The notes: generated by a model from the letters alone, not told the origin. Shown: positions 1 through 7,023, numbered from the stretch's first letter. The stretch: 23,424 nucleotides of DNA from CAYVNU01 sp964453265 (GCA_964453265.1 CAYVNU010000018.1:1-23424); one strand, 5' to 3'. Program-made: numbers and translations.

Positions 1-9
1 AAATAAATT

Positions 10-300
10 TTAAAATGCGCTTTTGGGTAACATGTTAAAAAACCAGAGAAAGCTAAGTATACAAATACCTAATCCAAATAATTTCCACCAGGTATAAGTA
101 CCGGCACCAAAACCTGCGGCTAAATATTTTTCGGCTAAATCTATTTTACCGGTTAAATTGGTAACTTCTACAGAATACTTCATTAGAAGTATGCCTGCAA
201 CAAAGACAAGTGGAGCTAATATAAAGCGCATGGGTTTTTGTTTTAAATATTTTTTTATTGTCCTACTTCGCTCCACTACCGCGGGAGCTTCGAAGGACAC
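10..300 (-). CDS. Small two-helix membrane protein, function unknown
   Basis: I do not recognise this protein. From a GTG at 300 it has 96 residues, with a basic cytoplasmic stretch (KKYLKQK, about residues 17-23), a first membrane helix (about 26-41) and a second (about 71-89), both joined by a short polar loop. The start is uncertain. The first 15 or so codons lie inside a palindrome (260-298) and read like repeat sequence, while an in-frame ATG at 231 gives 73 residues but loses the basic segment that should orient the first helix. Neither start has a good ribosome site. It lies downstream of the tRNA-Ile locus on the same strand, so it may share its transcript. Composition and hydrophobic pattern support a real gene; no catalytic motif is visible. 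Confidence 0.5.
   Translation of the reverse strand: MSFEAPAVVERSRTIKKYLKQKPMRFILAPLVFVAGILLMKYSVEVTNLTGKIDLAEKYLAAGFGAGTYTWWKLFGLGICILSFLWFFNMLPKSAF
260..298. repeat. Palindromic repeat P1
   Basis: Arms GTCCTACTTCGCTCC (260-274) and GGAGCTTCGAAGGAC (284-298) are imperfect reverse complements around a 9-base GC-rich centre. It overlaps the possible N-terminus of the minus-strand membrane protein gene. Its CTTCG/GAAG flavour resembles the other palindromes in this window. Confidence 0.6.
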
Positions 301-389
301 TTCTTCGCGATGTATGTTTATCGGACATCTCTATATTTAGAGGTTGTCTACTATTCGTGCTCGCACTTCGTAGCCTTGGCGAAGAAGTG
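298..389. repeat. 11-bp inverted repeat flanking spacer next to tRNA copy
   Basis: CACTTCTTCGC (298-308) and GCGAAGAAGTG (379-389) are perfect reverse complements. The right arm touches the 3' end (CCA) of the interrupted tRNA-Ile copy. The 70-base interior holds no supported gene. Confidence 0.6.
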
Positions 390-472
390 GTGGGCGTGTC
401 AGGAATCGAACCCCAGTAGCAGAAGCCTAAAGGCTTCGCTACGGGGCAGGCCTGAGACCTCGTCATTATCAG
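388..472 (-). pseudogene. 3' part of an interrupted tRNA-Ile(GAU) copy
   Basis: Reading on the minus strand, this piece matches the intact tRNA-Ile gene at 537-613 from the anticodon loop (CTGATAA) to the encoded CCA. Stretches 388-412 and 453-472 are identical to the intact gene. It carries a 40-base palindromic insertion (413-452) exactly between the 5' strand of the T stem and the T loop. Its missing 5' part (D arm and acceptor strand) lies at 673-699, on the far side of the intact tRNA. The anticodon stem has lost its normal 5' strand (CGTCA), so this copy is probably not functional unless it is processed in an unknown way. Confidence 0.75.
411..446. repeat. Palindromic insertion P2 in tRNA T arm
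   Basis: The arms are CCCC-GTAGC-GAAGCCT and AGGCTTC-GCTAC-GGGG, with a two-base loop and two bulged A residues in the left arm. Compared with the intact tRNA, the surrounding 40 bases (413-452) are extra, which makes this a clear palindromic insertion inside an RNA gene copy. Confidence 0.75.
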
Positions 473-476
473 CGCG

Positions 477-668
477 CCCCGCACCTTCTGGGAGAACTAA
501 TTAAAACAAGTTTAACTCGTTCTATTGTCTGGGCGGTGGTGGGCGTGTCAGGAATCGAACCTGAGACCTCGTCATTATCAGTGACGCGCTCTAACCATCT
601 GAGCTACACGCCCAGACAACAAAATAAGTACTGTAATTTTATTTTACTAAACTTGGGAAGGTGCGGGG
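477..668. repeat. Nested inverted repeats enclosing an intact tRNA-Ile gene
   Basis: Three perfect arm pairs are nested around the tRNA: CCCCGCACCTT (477-487) with AAGGTGCGGGG (658-668); CAAGTTTA (507-514) with TAAACTTG (648-655); TTGTCTGGGCG (525-535) with CGCCCAGACAA (609-619). The innermost pair overlaps the acceptor stem, so leader and trailer can pair into a processing stem. The outermost pair marks the borders at which the second tRNA-Ile copy is interrupted, so the 192 bases behave like an inserted unit carrying a tRNA. No transposase and no clear target duplication are seen. Confidence 0.7.
537..613 (-). tRNA. tRNA-Ile (anticodon GAU), CCA encoded
   Basis: On the minus strand the cloverleaf is complete. 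The acceptor stem is GGGCGTG (607-613) with CACGCCC (541-547). The D stem is GCTC/GAGC. The anticodon stem is CGTCA/TGACG with loop CTGATAA, which gives anticodon GAU at 577-579. The T stem is TCAGG/CCTGA around TTCGATT. The discriminator is A (540) and CCA is encoded at 537-539. Leader TTGTCT and trailer AGACAA are complementary and extend the acceptor stem. This is the only intact copy in the window; pieces of two further copies lie on both sides. Confidence 0.97.
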
Positions 669-672
669 TGAA

Positions 673-699
673 CGCTCTAACCATCTGAGCTACACGCCC
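673..699 (-). pseudogene. 5' part of the interrupted tRNA-Ile copy
   Basis: On the minus strand these 27 bases are identical to nucleotides 1-27 of the intact tRNA-Ile (acceptor 5' strand and whole D arm). The sequence then runs TTCAC into the inverted repeat CCCCGCACCTT rather than into the anticodon stem. Order, strand and phase fit a single tRNA gene split near the 5' side of the anticodon loop, with its other half at 388-472. Confidence 0.75.
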
Positions 700-714
700 C
701 TATTTAGCTAAGCA

Positions 715-750
715 TCCAACTTCGTCCCGACCAGTCGGGATTTCGTTGGA
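715..750. repeat. Palindromic repeat P3
   Basis: Outer arms TCCAAC (715-720) and GTTGGA (745-750) enclose inner arms TCCCGA (725-730) and TCGGGA (735-740). It lies in the gene-free stretch upstream of pilM, with no T-tract that would make it a terminator. Confidence 0.6.
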
Positions 751-802
751 CGAGTTGTAGGTTAAACCGAACTTTAAAATTAGCTAATTAAGTTATCTGC
801 TT

Positions 803-832
803 GTCCGCCGAAGCTTTAGCGTAGGCGGAAGC
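803..832. repeat. Palindromic repeat P4, shared with a coding copy at 21150
   Basis: TCCGCC (804-809) and GGCGGA (824-829) pair around AAGCTT. Aligned without gaps to 21150-21179, 25 of 30 positions match, so one repeat family occurs both here and inside the DUF2914 gene. Confidence 0.6.
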
Positions 833-841
833 TACACGCCC
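830..841 (-). other. 12-base fragment of a third tRNA-Ile copy
   Basis: On the minus strand these bases equal nucleotides 1-12 of the intact tRNA-Ile (GGGCGTGTAGCT). They directly abut palindrome P4, as if that repeat had replaced the rest of a further tRNA copy. A 12-base match is short, but its closeness and strand make chance unlikely. Confidence 0.45.
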
Positions 842-884
842 TAAAATTTTGGTAACTAGAACATTTTAACAAATCTTATAGATT

Positions 885-913
885 TTGACAACCAGGCATA
901 AATATAGTACGCT
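885..913 (+). promoter_or_regulatory. Probable promoter of the pilus operon
   Basis: A perfect -35 box TTGACA lies at 885-890. A 17-base spacer leads to TACGCT at 908-913, a weak -10; TATAGT at 903-908 is a better hexamer but too close. The TTG of this box is also the first possible start codon of the pilM frame, and reading it as a promoter argues for the ATG at 954. Confidence 0.4.
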
Positions 914-953
914 TAAAAATGAAAAGATAGGAAAATTCAAGACCGAAACAAAA

Positions 954-1988
954 ATGTTTTTTTCAAACCTGTTTTCAAAAGGTAATTCAATATTAGGCAT
1001 AGATATAGGTACTTCCAATATAAAAATAGCGGAAGTTTTACATGGCGCCCAGCCAATTTTAAAGACTTACGGAATTGTAAATTCACCCTTTGTTTTGGCT
1101 GGTAAAGATGACGAGCAATCAATTAATAAAATGGCGGGTATTTTAAAAGTACTTATTGAAAAATCCGGTGCGACAAATAAACGTTCAGTAGTTAGTTTTC
1201 CCAACAGTTCGGTATTTACTTCTGTGGTTGAATTGCCAAAAATGAGCGACAAAGAACTCAGTACCGCAGTGGAATTTGAAGCTAAAAAGTACGTTCCCCT
1301 TGCTTTGTCGGAAATAGACTTAGATTGGAATGTAATTTCACAACCAACAGCTCAAGCTAGTACGCTTAAGGTATTGTTGACGGCCGTGCCAAAACAAGTT
1401 ACAAAAAATTATATGCGGGTGTTTGAGCTTGCGGGTCTTGATCCGAAAACAATGGTCGGAGAAATTGAAGCTTTGGCATTAATACGGTCATTAATTGGTA
1501 GTGAGTCTACAAATTGTGTTATAATTGACATAGGCGCAAAAAGTACCGGACTTAATATTATTGAAAATGGTTTACTTCGTTTAAGTAGAAATTTAAACAT
1601 AGGCGGAGATACAATAACAAATAAAATTGCACAATCTTTAAACATAAGCATGCCGAGAGCCGAGCAGTTTAAAAAAGATTTTGGCGTTAGTAATACAACT
1701 TTTATTCCCGATACTATAAAGCCAGTTCTGAGCATTATAAAAAATGAAGCCAAGCAGTTAATGACAATATATCAGTCGCAAAATGTTCAGTTAGATAAAA
1801 TTATTTTAGTTGGTGGTGGCGCAAATTTGCCGGGCTTGGTGGAATTTTTCTCAGATTTGAAACTTAAAGTGGAACTTGGTAATCCTTTAAAAGTTGTTGG
1901 TTTTAGCCAAAATTTACAGAGTGTTTTAAATAGATACTCTTTAAGTCTGCCAATAGCAATTGGCTTAGCGCTTAGAACCGAAAGTTAA
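954..1988 (+). CDS. pilM: Type IV pilus assembly protein PilM
   Basis: Cytoplasmic actin-fold ATPase that binds the N-terminal tail of PilN and links the inner-membrane platform to the motor ring. From the ATG at 954 it has 344 residues, the usual PilM size. The nucleotide-binding motifs of the FtsA/PilM fold are present: IDIGTSN (about 16-22), IIDIGAKSTG (about 190-199) and VGGGANLPG (about 286-294), with the SHS2-type region between the first two. The frame is open back to a TTG at 885, but that codon belongs to a TTGACA promoter box, and the extra 23 residues are polar and untypical, so the later ATG is chosen. It is the first gene of the pilMNO-pilBTC series; pilN follows after 64 bases. 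Confidence 0.92.
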   Translation: MFFSNLFSKGNSILGIDIGTSNIKIAEVLHGAQPILKTYGIVNSPFVLAGKDDEQSINKMAGILKVLIEKSGATNKRSVVSFPNSSVFTSVVELPKMSDKELSTAVEFEAKKYVPLALSEIDLDWNVISQPTAQASTLKVLLTAVPKQVTKNYMRVFELAGLDPKTMVGEIEALALIRSLIGSESTNCVIIDIGAKSTGLNIIENGLLRLSRNLNIGGDTITNKIAQSLNISMPRAEQFKKDFGVSNTTFIPDTIKPVLSIIKNEAKQLMTIYQSQNVQLDKIILVGGGANLPGLVEFFSDLKLKVELGNPLKVVGFSQNLQSVLNRYSLSLPIAIGLALRTES

Positions 1989-2052
1989 AAATAATTATTT
2001 TTGCAGGTAAGTTTTTAAACCCTAAGTAGAAATAAAAAATAAATTCACAAAA

Positions 2053-2628
2053 GTGGCTCAAATTAATTTATTAAAACAAAAGTCAGTTAGTCAAAATGCC
2101 TGGGAAACTTTGCCCAGGGTTTTGGTTAAAGTTTTTTTTGCTATAGCCATTTGTGTTTTAGCCTATTATGGCTGGACCTGGATTAGAATTGGTAAAATTA
2201 ATAAAGAAATAAAAAATTTAAGTGAGCAAAATGCTCAAAATATTAACACAGCCATGAATTTGGGTAAACGCAATGAAGTATTGGCTAGACAAGCTCAGTT
2301 AAAAGAATTAGACGGTATTTTATCTCGCCATTATTATTGGTCACAATTTTTGCCGGAATTGGCAAAAGTTACATTAAAAACCGCGGCATATAGCACTCTA
2401 AAAGCAGATATTCAAGGTGGTTTAAGTTTAAGTGTTACAGTAAATTCATTAAATGACTTAGATAAATATTTACAGGTTTTTGATCAAGCTAAATTTAATG
2501 AAAATTTTAGTGACGTTAGAATAGGTGGTTTCCATAAAAATATTGACAGTAGTGGTACCACGGTTAAATTTGATGTAAGGATGAATTATAATCCAAGTTT
2601 GCTAATTTATAAGCCGGATTCAAAATAA
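2053..2628 (+). CDS. pilN: Type IV pilus assembly protein PilN
   Basis: Bitopic inner-membrane protein that recruits PilM and pairs with PilO. It has 191 residues from a GTG start. The N-terminus MAQINLLKQ matches the PilM-binding tail (INLLP-type) seen in the family. One membrane helix follows at about 25-45, then a coiled-coil-prone stretch (about 50-90) and a ferredoxin-like C-terminal domain. It lies between pilM and pilO and ends 2 bases before pilO, which suggests coupled translation. The INLL motif, topology and position make the call firm although sequence identity within this family is low. Confidence 0.88.
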   Translation: MAQINLLKQKSVSQNAWETLPRVLVKVFFAIAICVLAYYGWTWIRIGKINKEIKNLSEQNAQNINTAMNLGKRNEVLARQAQLKELDGILSRHYYWSQFLPELAKVTLKTAAYSTLKADIQGGLSLSVTVNSLNDLDKYLQVFDQAKFNENFSDVRIGGFHKNIDSSGTTVKFDVRMNYNPSLLIYKPDSK

Positions 2629-2630
2629 TT

Positions 2631-3242
2631 ATGGCTTTGAATATTTCTAAAGTTGAAATTACATCTGCCCCAAAAACGGTTCAAACTTCTTTTGTAGAAG
2701 TGGGAATTCTTTTGGTTGTTATCGGCTTATTTTATTGGTTTATTTTATCGCCTAAGTTAGCGAGTTTGGAGATTGCAAAAGAGGAGCAAAATAAGTTACA
2801 AGAAAAGCAAGCAAGCTCAGCAAAAGACTTAAAAACTTTGCAAGAATTAGTAGTCCAATTAGATAATAGCAAAGAATATGTAGATAAATTAGACCAGGCG
2901 CTGCCTTTAGACAATAAGTCGTTAAGACTACAAATGCTTTTGGAATATATGGCAGGGACTTCCGGTTTAACCGTGGGAGATGTGACTGCTTCGGCTAAAG
3001 GCGATGCAATTTTAGGAGGAGATAAAACACTCTTAGCTCAGCCGTTTGGGCAAAAACGCACAGTGCAAAAAATGAAAGCCAGTGTTTATGTAACAGGCAC
3101 TTTTGAACAACTAGAAGCTTTTTTAAAAAAGCTAGAATCTAGCGGTAGAATTTTAGATATTACTACCATAGACATTGGTCCTGCCCAGGAAGGTCTTTTA
3201 GGTCTTCGGGTTTCTATAGATAGTTATTATTTTGTTCCATAA
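2631..3242 (+). CDS. pilO: Type IV pilus assembly protein PilO
   Basis: Inner-membrane alignment protein and partner of PilN. It has 203 residues: a short cytoplasmic tail, one membrane helix (about 23-42), a coiled coil rich in E, K and Q (about 45-85) and a C-terminal alpha/beta domain with the pattern VYVTGTFEQLEAFLKKLE (about 150-167) that is typical of PilO. It starts 2 bases after pilN and stops 5 bases before the next gene. Confidence 0.88.
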   Translation: MALNISKVEITSAPKTVQTSFVEVGILLVVIGLFYWFILSPKLASLEIAKEEQNKLQEKQASSAKDLKTLQELVVQLDNSKEYVDKLDQALPLDNKSLRLQMLLEYMAGTSGLTVGDVTASAKGDAILGGDKTLLAQPFGQKRTVQKMKASVYVTGTFEQLEAFLKKLESSGRILDITTIDIGPAQEGLLGLRVSIDSYYFVP

Positions 3243-3247
3243 ATTTT

Positions 3248-3589
3248 ATGAATAAAAAAACAATTATTCAAATCGTTATAATTATCGGGGCTTTTGTTGC
3301 CAGTGGGATGGTTTTATATAATGGTTTGTTTAAAAATGGGCCTTCAGATATTTCTTTAAGCTTGTCCGATCAGTCGATTGCTGAGAGTAATAGCGAAAAA
3401 ATTCTACCTTTTGGAGATAAATTAGATTTTAAAAATGTTTTAGAAAAACAAAATCTACAATTTGATATTGTTGATTATCCAAAACTTGATTCTCAAACAG
3501 AAGTCGGCGTTGATTTAAATAATTTAATTGCGCCACCAAAAAACACAGTTTCTGATTATCAAAAATCAGCAGCACCAGCGAAAAAATAA
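3248..3589 (+). CDS. Membrane-anchored protein in the pilP position, function unknown
   Basis: 113 residues: a basic start (MNKKT), one membrane helix (about 6-26) and a polar, probably flexible exterior part ending in a K- and P-containing tail. In Gram-negative pilus loci the gene after pilO is pilP, which encodes a lipoprotein that connects to the outer-membrane secretin. There is no lipobox here and no PilP beta-domain can be recognised. That fits a cell without a classical secretin, as expected for Patescibacteria. It sits 5 bases after pilO and 18 bases before pilB, so it belongs to the operon. A PilO-associated accessory role is an inference from position only. Confidence 0.75.
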   Translation: MNKKTIIQIVIIIGAFVASGMVLYNGLFKNGPSDISLSLSDQSIAESNSEKILPFGDKLDFKNVLEKQNLQFDIVDYPKLDSQTEVGVDLNNLIAPPKNTVSDYQKSAAPAKK

Positions 3590-3607
3590 AGTTTTTAAAA
3601 ACAATTT

Positions 3608-5359
3608 ATGGAGCAACCGGTAAAAACTAGCACTGCTGAAGGTTTTGACCAGTTTTTAGTCGCTAATGGTTTTATAAAAAGCGACATTCTGGCAAATCTT
3701 AAGCAGATTTCTGTACAAAGCGGCCAAAATATCAGCCAAGTTATTTTAAATCAGAAAGCTTTAGATGAAGAAACATTGGCTAAAGCAAAGGCTGCTTTTT
3801 TTAATATTCCTTATATAGATTTACGCCAAGTTCAGGTGCCGCCTGAGGTCTTGAATTTAATCCCGCAAGAATCTGTAAATTTTTATAATTTTGTTCCGTT
3901 TGAATTAGACGATAGACTGTTAAAAGTAGCAATTATTGATCCAACTAATTTGTCCGCGCTTGAAGCTTTAGAATTTTTGGGTCAAAAACAAAATTTACAG
4001 GTTCAATTGTATTTAGCCTCGGAAACTTCTGTCTCGATTGTAATTGGGAAAAAACGTAATTTAAAAAAAGTTGTTGGCGAAGCTTTAAAAGACATTCAGA
4101 CAAAAGAAGAAACAGAAAGCCTAAAGCCTAGAGAATCAGCTAAAGAAGTTAAGCCTCAGGTTATTGAAGAAGCTCCAATAATAAAAATTGTGGAGGTTAT
4201 TTTAACTAATGCAATTGAAGCTAACGCTTCCGACATTCACATTGAACCGTCCGACAAAGACGTAAGAGTGCGCTATAGAATAGATGGTATTTTACACACT
4301 TCTTTAATGTTGCCAAAAAATGTTCATCCTGCCATTACGACTAGAATTAAAATCTTGTCTAATTTAAAAATAGATGAGTCGCGTTTGCCACAGGATGGTA
4401 GATTTCATATGGATGTGGGCAAAAAGTCAGTAGATTTGCGCGTATCTATTTTGCCGTTAATATACGGCGAGAAAATTGTTATGCGTATTTTAGACAAGTC
4501 TTCGAGCGTGCCGACTTTGGAACAATTGGGTATAAGAGGAAGGGCCTTGACTTGGATAACTGAAAACTTAAAGAAGACTCACGGAATTTTCTTAATTACC
4601 GGTCCAACAGGAAGTGGAAAATCTACAACTTTGTATTCCATTTTGTCTATATTAAATACGCCAAGCGTAAATATTATTACTTTGGAAGATCCGGTGGAAT
4701 ACTTTATGGAAGGCGTAAACCAAAGTCAGGTTAATGCGGAAATTGGCCTAACTTTTGCGGCTGGTCTTCGCAGTATTCTTCGCCAAGATCCTAATATTGT
4801 AATGGTTGGGGAAATTCGCGACAAAGAAACTGCCGAAATTGCCGTGCATGCGGCTTTAACAGGACACTTGCTGTTTTCAACGCTTCACACCAACAATGCC
4901 ATTGGCGCTATGCCACGTATGATAGACATGGGTATTGAACCTTTTTTACTTACAGCTTCAGTTAATATTGTTATGGCGCAGCGTTTGGTTAGAAAAATTT
5001 GCCCGGATTGTAAAAAAGAGGTTCCTGTTATAAAAACCCTGGAAGAAGAAATGAAAAAAAGTTTAGTAGGCGTACCTCCTGAATATATTGTTGGGTTTGA
5101 CCCGACAAAAATTAAGGTGTTTAAGGGCGAGGGTTGTGAAAAGTGCGGGCATACAGGCTATGTGGGCAGATTTGGAATATTTGAGGTATTACCTTCTACT
5201 AACGAGATTCAGGAATTAGTTACCACAAAAGCCTCGGGCAATAAAATTTATGAAATTGCGGCAAAACTTGGTATGATTACTATGAAGCAAGACGGTGTGG
5301 TAAAAGTTTTAAGGGGGGAAACTACAATGGACGAAATTATTCGAGTCACAACAGAATAG
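3608..5359 (+). CDS. pilB: Type IV pilus extension ATPase PilB (GspE family)
   Basis: Hexameric ATPase that powers pilin polymerisation from the cytoplasmic face. It has 583 residues. An N-terminal GspE_N (MshEN-type) domain spans about 10-150 and a linker rich in K and E about 160-185. The motor core carries all four boxes: Walker A GPTGSGKST (332-340), Asp box LEDPVEY (359-365), Walker B with GEIRD (397-405), and a His box around HAALTGH and LHTNN (414-430). A four-cysteine zinc motif (C465, C468, C510, C513) separates extension ATPases from PilT-type ones. A heptamer repeat block begins at the G of its stop codon. Confidence 0.96.
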   Translation: MEQPVKTSTAEGFDQFLVANGFIKSDILANLKQISVQSGQNISQVILNQKALDEETLAKAKAAFFNIPYIDLRQVQVPPEVLNLIPQESVNFYNFVPFELDDRLLKVAIIDPTNLSALEALEFLGQKQNLQVQLYLASETSVSIVIGKKRNLKKVVGEALKDIQTKEETESLKPRESAKEVKPQVIEEAPIIKIVEVILTNAIEANASDIHIEPSDKDVRVRYRIDGILHTSLMLPKNVHPAITTRIKILSNLKIDESRLPQDGRFHMDVGKKSVDLRVSILPLIYGEKIVMRILDKSSSVPTLEQLGIRGRALTWITENLKKTHGIFLITGPTGSGKSTTLYSILSILNTPSVNIITLEDPVEYFMEGVNQSQVNAEIGLTFAAGLRSILRQDPNIVMVGEIRDKETAEIAVHAALTGHLLFSTLHTNNAIGAMPRMIDMGIEPFLLTASVNIVMAQRLVRKICPDCKKEVPVIKTLEEEMKKSLVGVPPEYIVGFDPTKIKVFKGEGCEKCGHTGYVGRFGIFEVLPSTNEIQELVTTKASGNKIYEIAAKLGMITMKQDGVVKVLRGETTMDEIIRVTTE

Positions 5360-5430
5360 TGAGTAGTTGTCAGTGGATAGTTGTCAGAAATTGATAACTG
5401 ATCACTGCCCACTGATCACTCATAACTAAC
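5359..5430. repeat. Heptamer repeat block H1 between pilB and the receiver-like gene
   Basis: The whole junction is a run of 7-base units. The first arm has GTGAGTA, GTTGTCA, GTGGATA and GTTGTCA (5359-5386). After a short spacer come TGATAAC, TGATCAC, TGCCCAC, TGATCAC, TCATAAC (5392-5426) and a partial TAAC. The second arm, read in reverse complement, gives units of the same GT-starting type (GTTATCA, GTGATCA, GTGGGCA). The block is therefore an inverted pair of degenerate heptamer arrays that could fold as a hairpin. It ends one base before the next start codon. Confidence 0.8.
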
Positions 5431-5431
5431 T

Positions 5432-5860
5432 ATGGCGTATTTAATTAAAAATAAATTTAATATAGAGCAGTTGGTAGATTTGCAAAAGAATTTATGGAGA
5501 GTTTTTCTACTTGAACCTGAGCAATATTTACTAAACTTATATCATAATTATTTGCATGAGAATGATTTTTTTGTAGAACCCGCTCAGAGTATAGACGGTA
5601 TTGAGTATAAATTAAAAAAATTTAAACCCCATTTATTAATTTTAAACTCAATTTTCTTTGAAAAAGAAAAAAATTTGCACAAAATTATAGGCAACCTGAA
5701 GTCAGAAGATACTAATTTTCAAATAATTTCATTCGGTGCGGCTTTAAGCCACGAGCAATTAAAAATTGTGATGTCCGCAGGAGTTGTAAGTCACATTGAC
5801 AGGCGATTCAGCCGCCCAATAGATATAATTCATATTGCTAAGGGTCTATTAAATAATTAA
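5432..5860 (+). CDS. Receiver-like (REC-fold) protein without phospho-acceptor
   Basis: 142 residues that follow the beta/alpha rhythm of a response-regulator receiver: VFLLEPE (about 24-30) in place of the acidic-pair strand, LLILNS (about 68-73) where the phospho-acceptor Asp should be, IISFGAA (about 98-104) at the Thr/Ser strand, and a segment ending RPIDI (about 128-132) where Lys-Pro is usual. The acceptor Asp appears to be Asn72 and the conserved Lys to be Arg128, so ordinary phosphotransfer is unlikely. No output domain is attached. It lies between pilB and pilT, which suggests a binding role for a pilus motor. The fold call rests on motif spacing only. Confidence 0.6.
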   Translation: MAYLIKNKFNIEQLVDLQKNLWRVFLLEPEQYLLNLYHNYLHENDFFVEPAQSIDGIEYKLKKFKPHLLILNSIFFEKEKNLHKIIGNLKSEDTNFQIISFGAALSHEQLKIVMSAGVVSHIDRRFSRPIDIIHIAKGLLNN

Positions 5861-5881
5861 AATAAAAATAAATAAATTTTT

Positions 5882-6952
5882 ATGTATAAAGCCAGCGAAC
5901 TAGAATTAAATAAGCTTTTATCTGTAGTCTTAGAAAGAGATGCTTCAGATTTACATTTGGTGGTCGGCGAGCCACCAATTATTCGTGTTGATACTCAGCT
6001 AATGAGATTGGATAACTACGAAGTTTTAAGCAACGATGTAGTAAGTGGTTTGGTGGATGTGCTTATGTCCCCGGTGCAGAAAAAAATGTTTGAAGAACAA
6101 CTTAGCATGGATTTATCTTACGCTTTTAAAGATCAAATCCGTTTTCGTATAAATGTATACAAACAAAGAGGGGTTTTGGCTATTGCCTTGCGCGTAGTTC
6201 CTAACCATGTTAAAACTTTGGCTGAACTGAATTTGCCAGCTATGTTGAAAAAATTCACTGAACGCAAGCAGGGTTTGGTGCTTATGGTGGGCCCTACCGG
6301 CCACGGTAAATCTACGGCTTTAGCCGCGATGATAGATGAAATAAACAACACCAGAGCTGAACATATATTAACTATTGAAGATCCAATAGAATTTATTTTT
6401 ACCCCAAAGCAGTCAATTGTGACTCAAAGAGAGCTTTATACAGACACCGCAACATTCGCCGGAGCTTTAAAAGCTGCTTTGCGTGAAGACATTAATGTGG
6501 TTTTAGTGGGGGAAATGAGAGATTTGGAGTCTATTTCCACGACTTTAACTATTGCCGAAACCGGGCACTTGGTTTTTGCAACGCTCCATACTAACGATGC
6601 TGCTCAAAGCATAGATCGTATAGTAGACGTCTTTCCGGCATATCAGCAACAGCAAATTCGCAGTCAGTTGGCAAATGTGTTAGTTGGAGTTGTGTCCCTT
6701 AGGCTTTTACCAAAAGTTGGTGGAGGAAGAGTACCGGCTTATGAAGTCTTAGTTACAAATCATGCCGTTAGAAACGTAATTCGTGATAATAAAATTTACG
6801 AAATTCCAAATATAATACATACTAATTTGGAAGAGGGTATGGTACCTTTAGATAAAACTTTGGCTTTATTAGTCAAACAGGGATTGGTAGAATTTGAGGT
6901 TGCTCAAAATTATGTTTTAGATAACGATTACTTTTTGTCGTTAGTATCTTAA
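5882..6952 (+). CDS. pilT: Pilus retraction ATPase PilT
   Basis: Hexameric ATPase driving pilus depolymerisation and twitching. It has 356 residues with the PilT plan. The N-terminal PAS-like domain contains ASDLHLVVGEPP (about 21-32). Walker A is GPTGHGKST (137-145), the Asp box TIEDPIEF is at about 164-171, Walker B with GEMRD at 206-214, the His box ETGH and LHTND at about 226-239, and the C-terminal AVRNVIRD matches the AIRNLIRE retraction motif. It has no zinc-binding cysteines. It starts 21 bases after the receiver-like gene and is followed by a heptamer block rather than directly by pilC. Confidence 0.95.
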   Translation: MYKASELELNKLLSVVLERDASDLHLVVGEPPIIRVDTQLMRLDNYEVLSNDVVSGLVDVLMSPVQKKMFEEQLSMDLSYAFKDQIRFRINVYKQRGVLAIALRVVPNHVKTLAELNLPAMLKKFTERKQGLVLMVGPTGHGKSTALAAMIDEINNTRAEHILTIEDPIEFIFTPKQSIVTQRELYTDTATFAGALKAALREDINVVLVGEMRDLESISTTLTIAETGHLVFATLHTNDAAQSIDRIVDVFPAYQQQQIRSQLANVLVGVVSLRLLPKVGGGRVPAYEVLVTNHAVRNVIRDNKIYEIPNIIHTNLEEGMVPLDKTLALLVKQGLVEFEVAQNYVLDNDYFLSLVS

Positions 6953-6957
6953 TTTAT

Positions 6958-7023
6958 AAGTAGTAAGTAGCGTTTAGTCAGACTACTTACTACTTACTAC
7001 TTACTACTTACTACTTACTACTT
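6958..7023. repeat. Heptamer repeat block H2 between pilT and pilC
   Basis: Six exact tandem copies of ACTACTT fill 6982-7023. Two inverted units AAGTAGT and AAGTAGC (6958-6971) precede them, with a 10-base spacer between, so a hairpin can form. The array ends 4 bases before the pilC ATG and leaves no room for a normal Shine-Dalgarno site. There are no spacers and no CRISPR character. Confidence 0.9.

Noticed and set aside
263..504. Open frames over the tRNA-Ile locus on both strands
   Set aside because: They run through tRNA copies and palindromes and have no coding character.
885..953. Longer PilM start at TTG 885
   Set aside because: The TTG is part of a TTGACA -35 box, the 23 added residues look non-conserved, and the ATG at 954 gives the normal PilM N-terminus.
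5359..7023. Short tandem repeats as CRISPR arrays
   Set aside because: Units are 7 bases and directly adjacent, without spacers, leader or cas genes.
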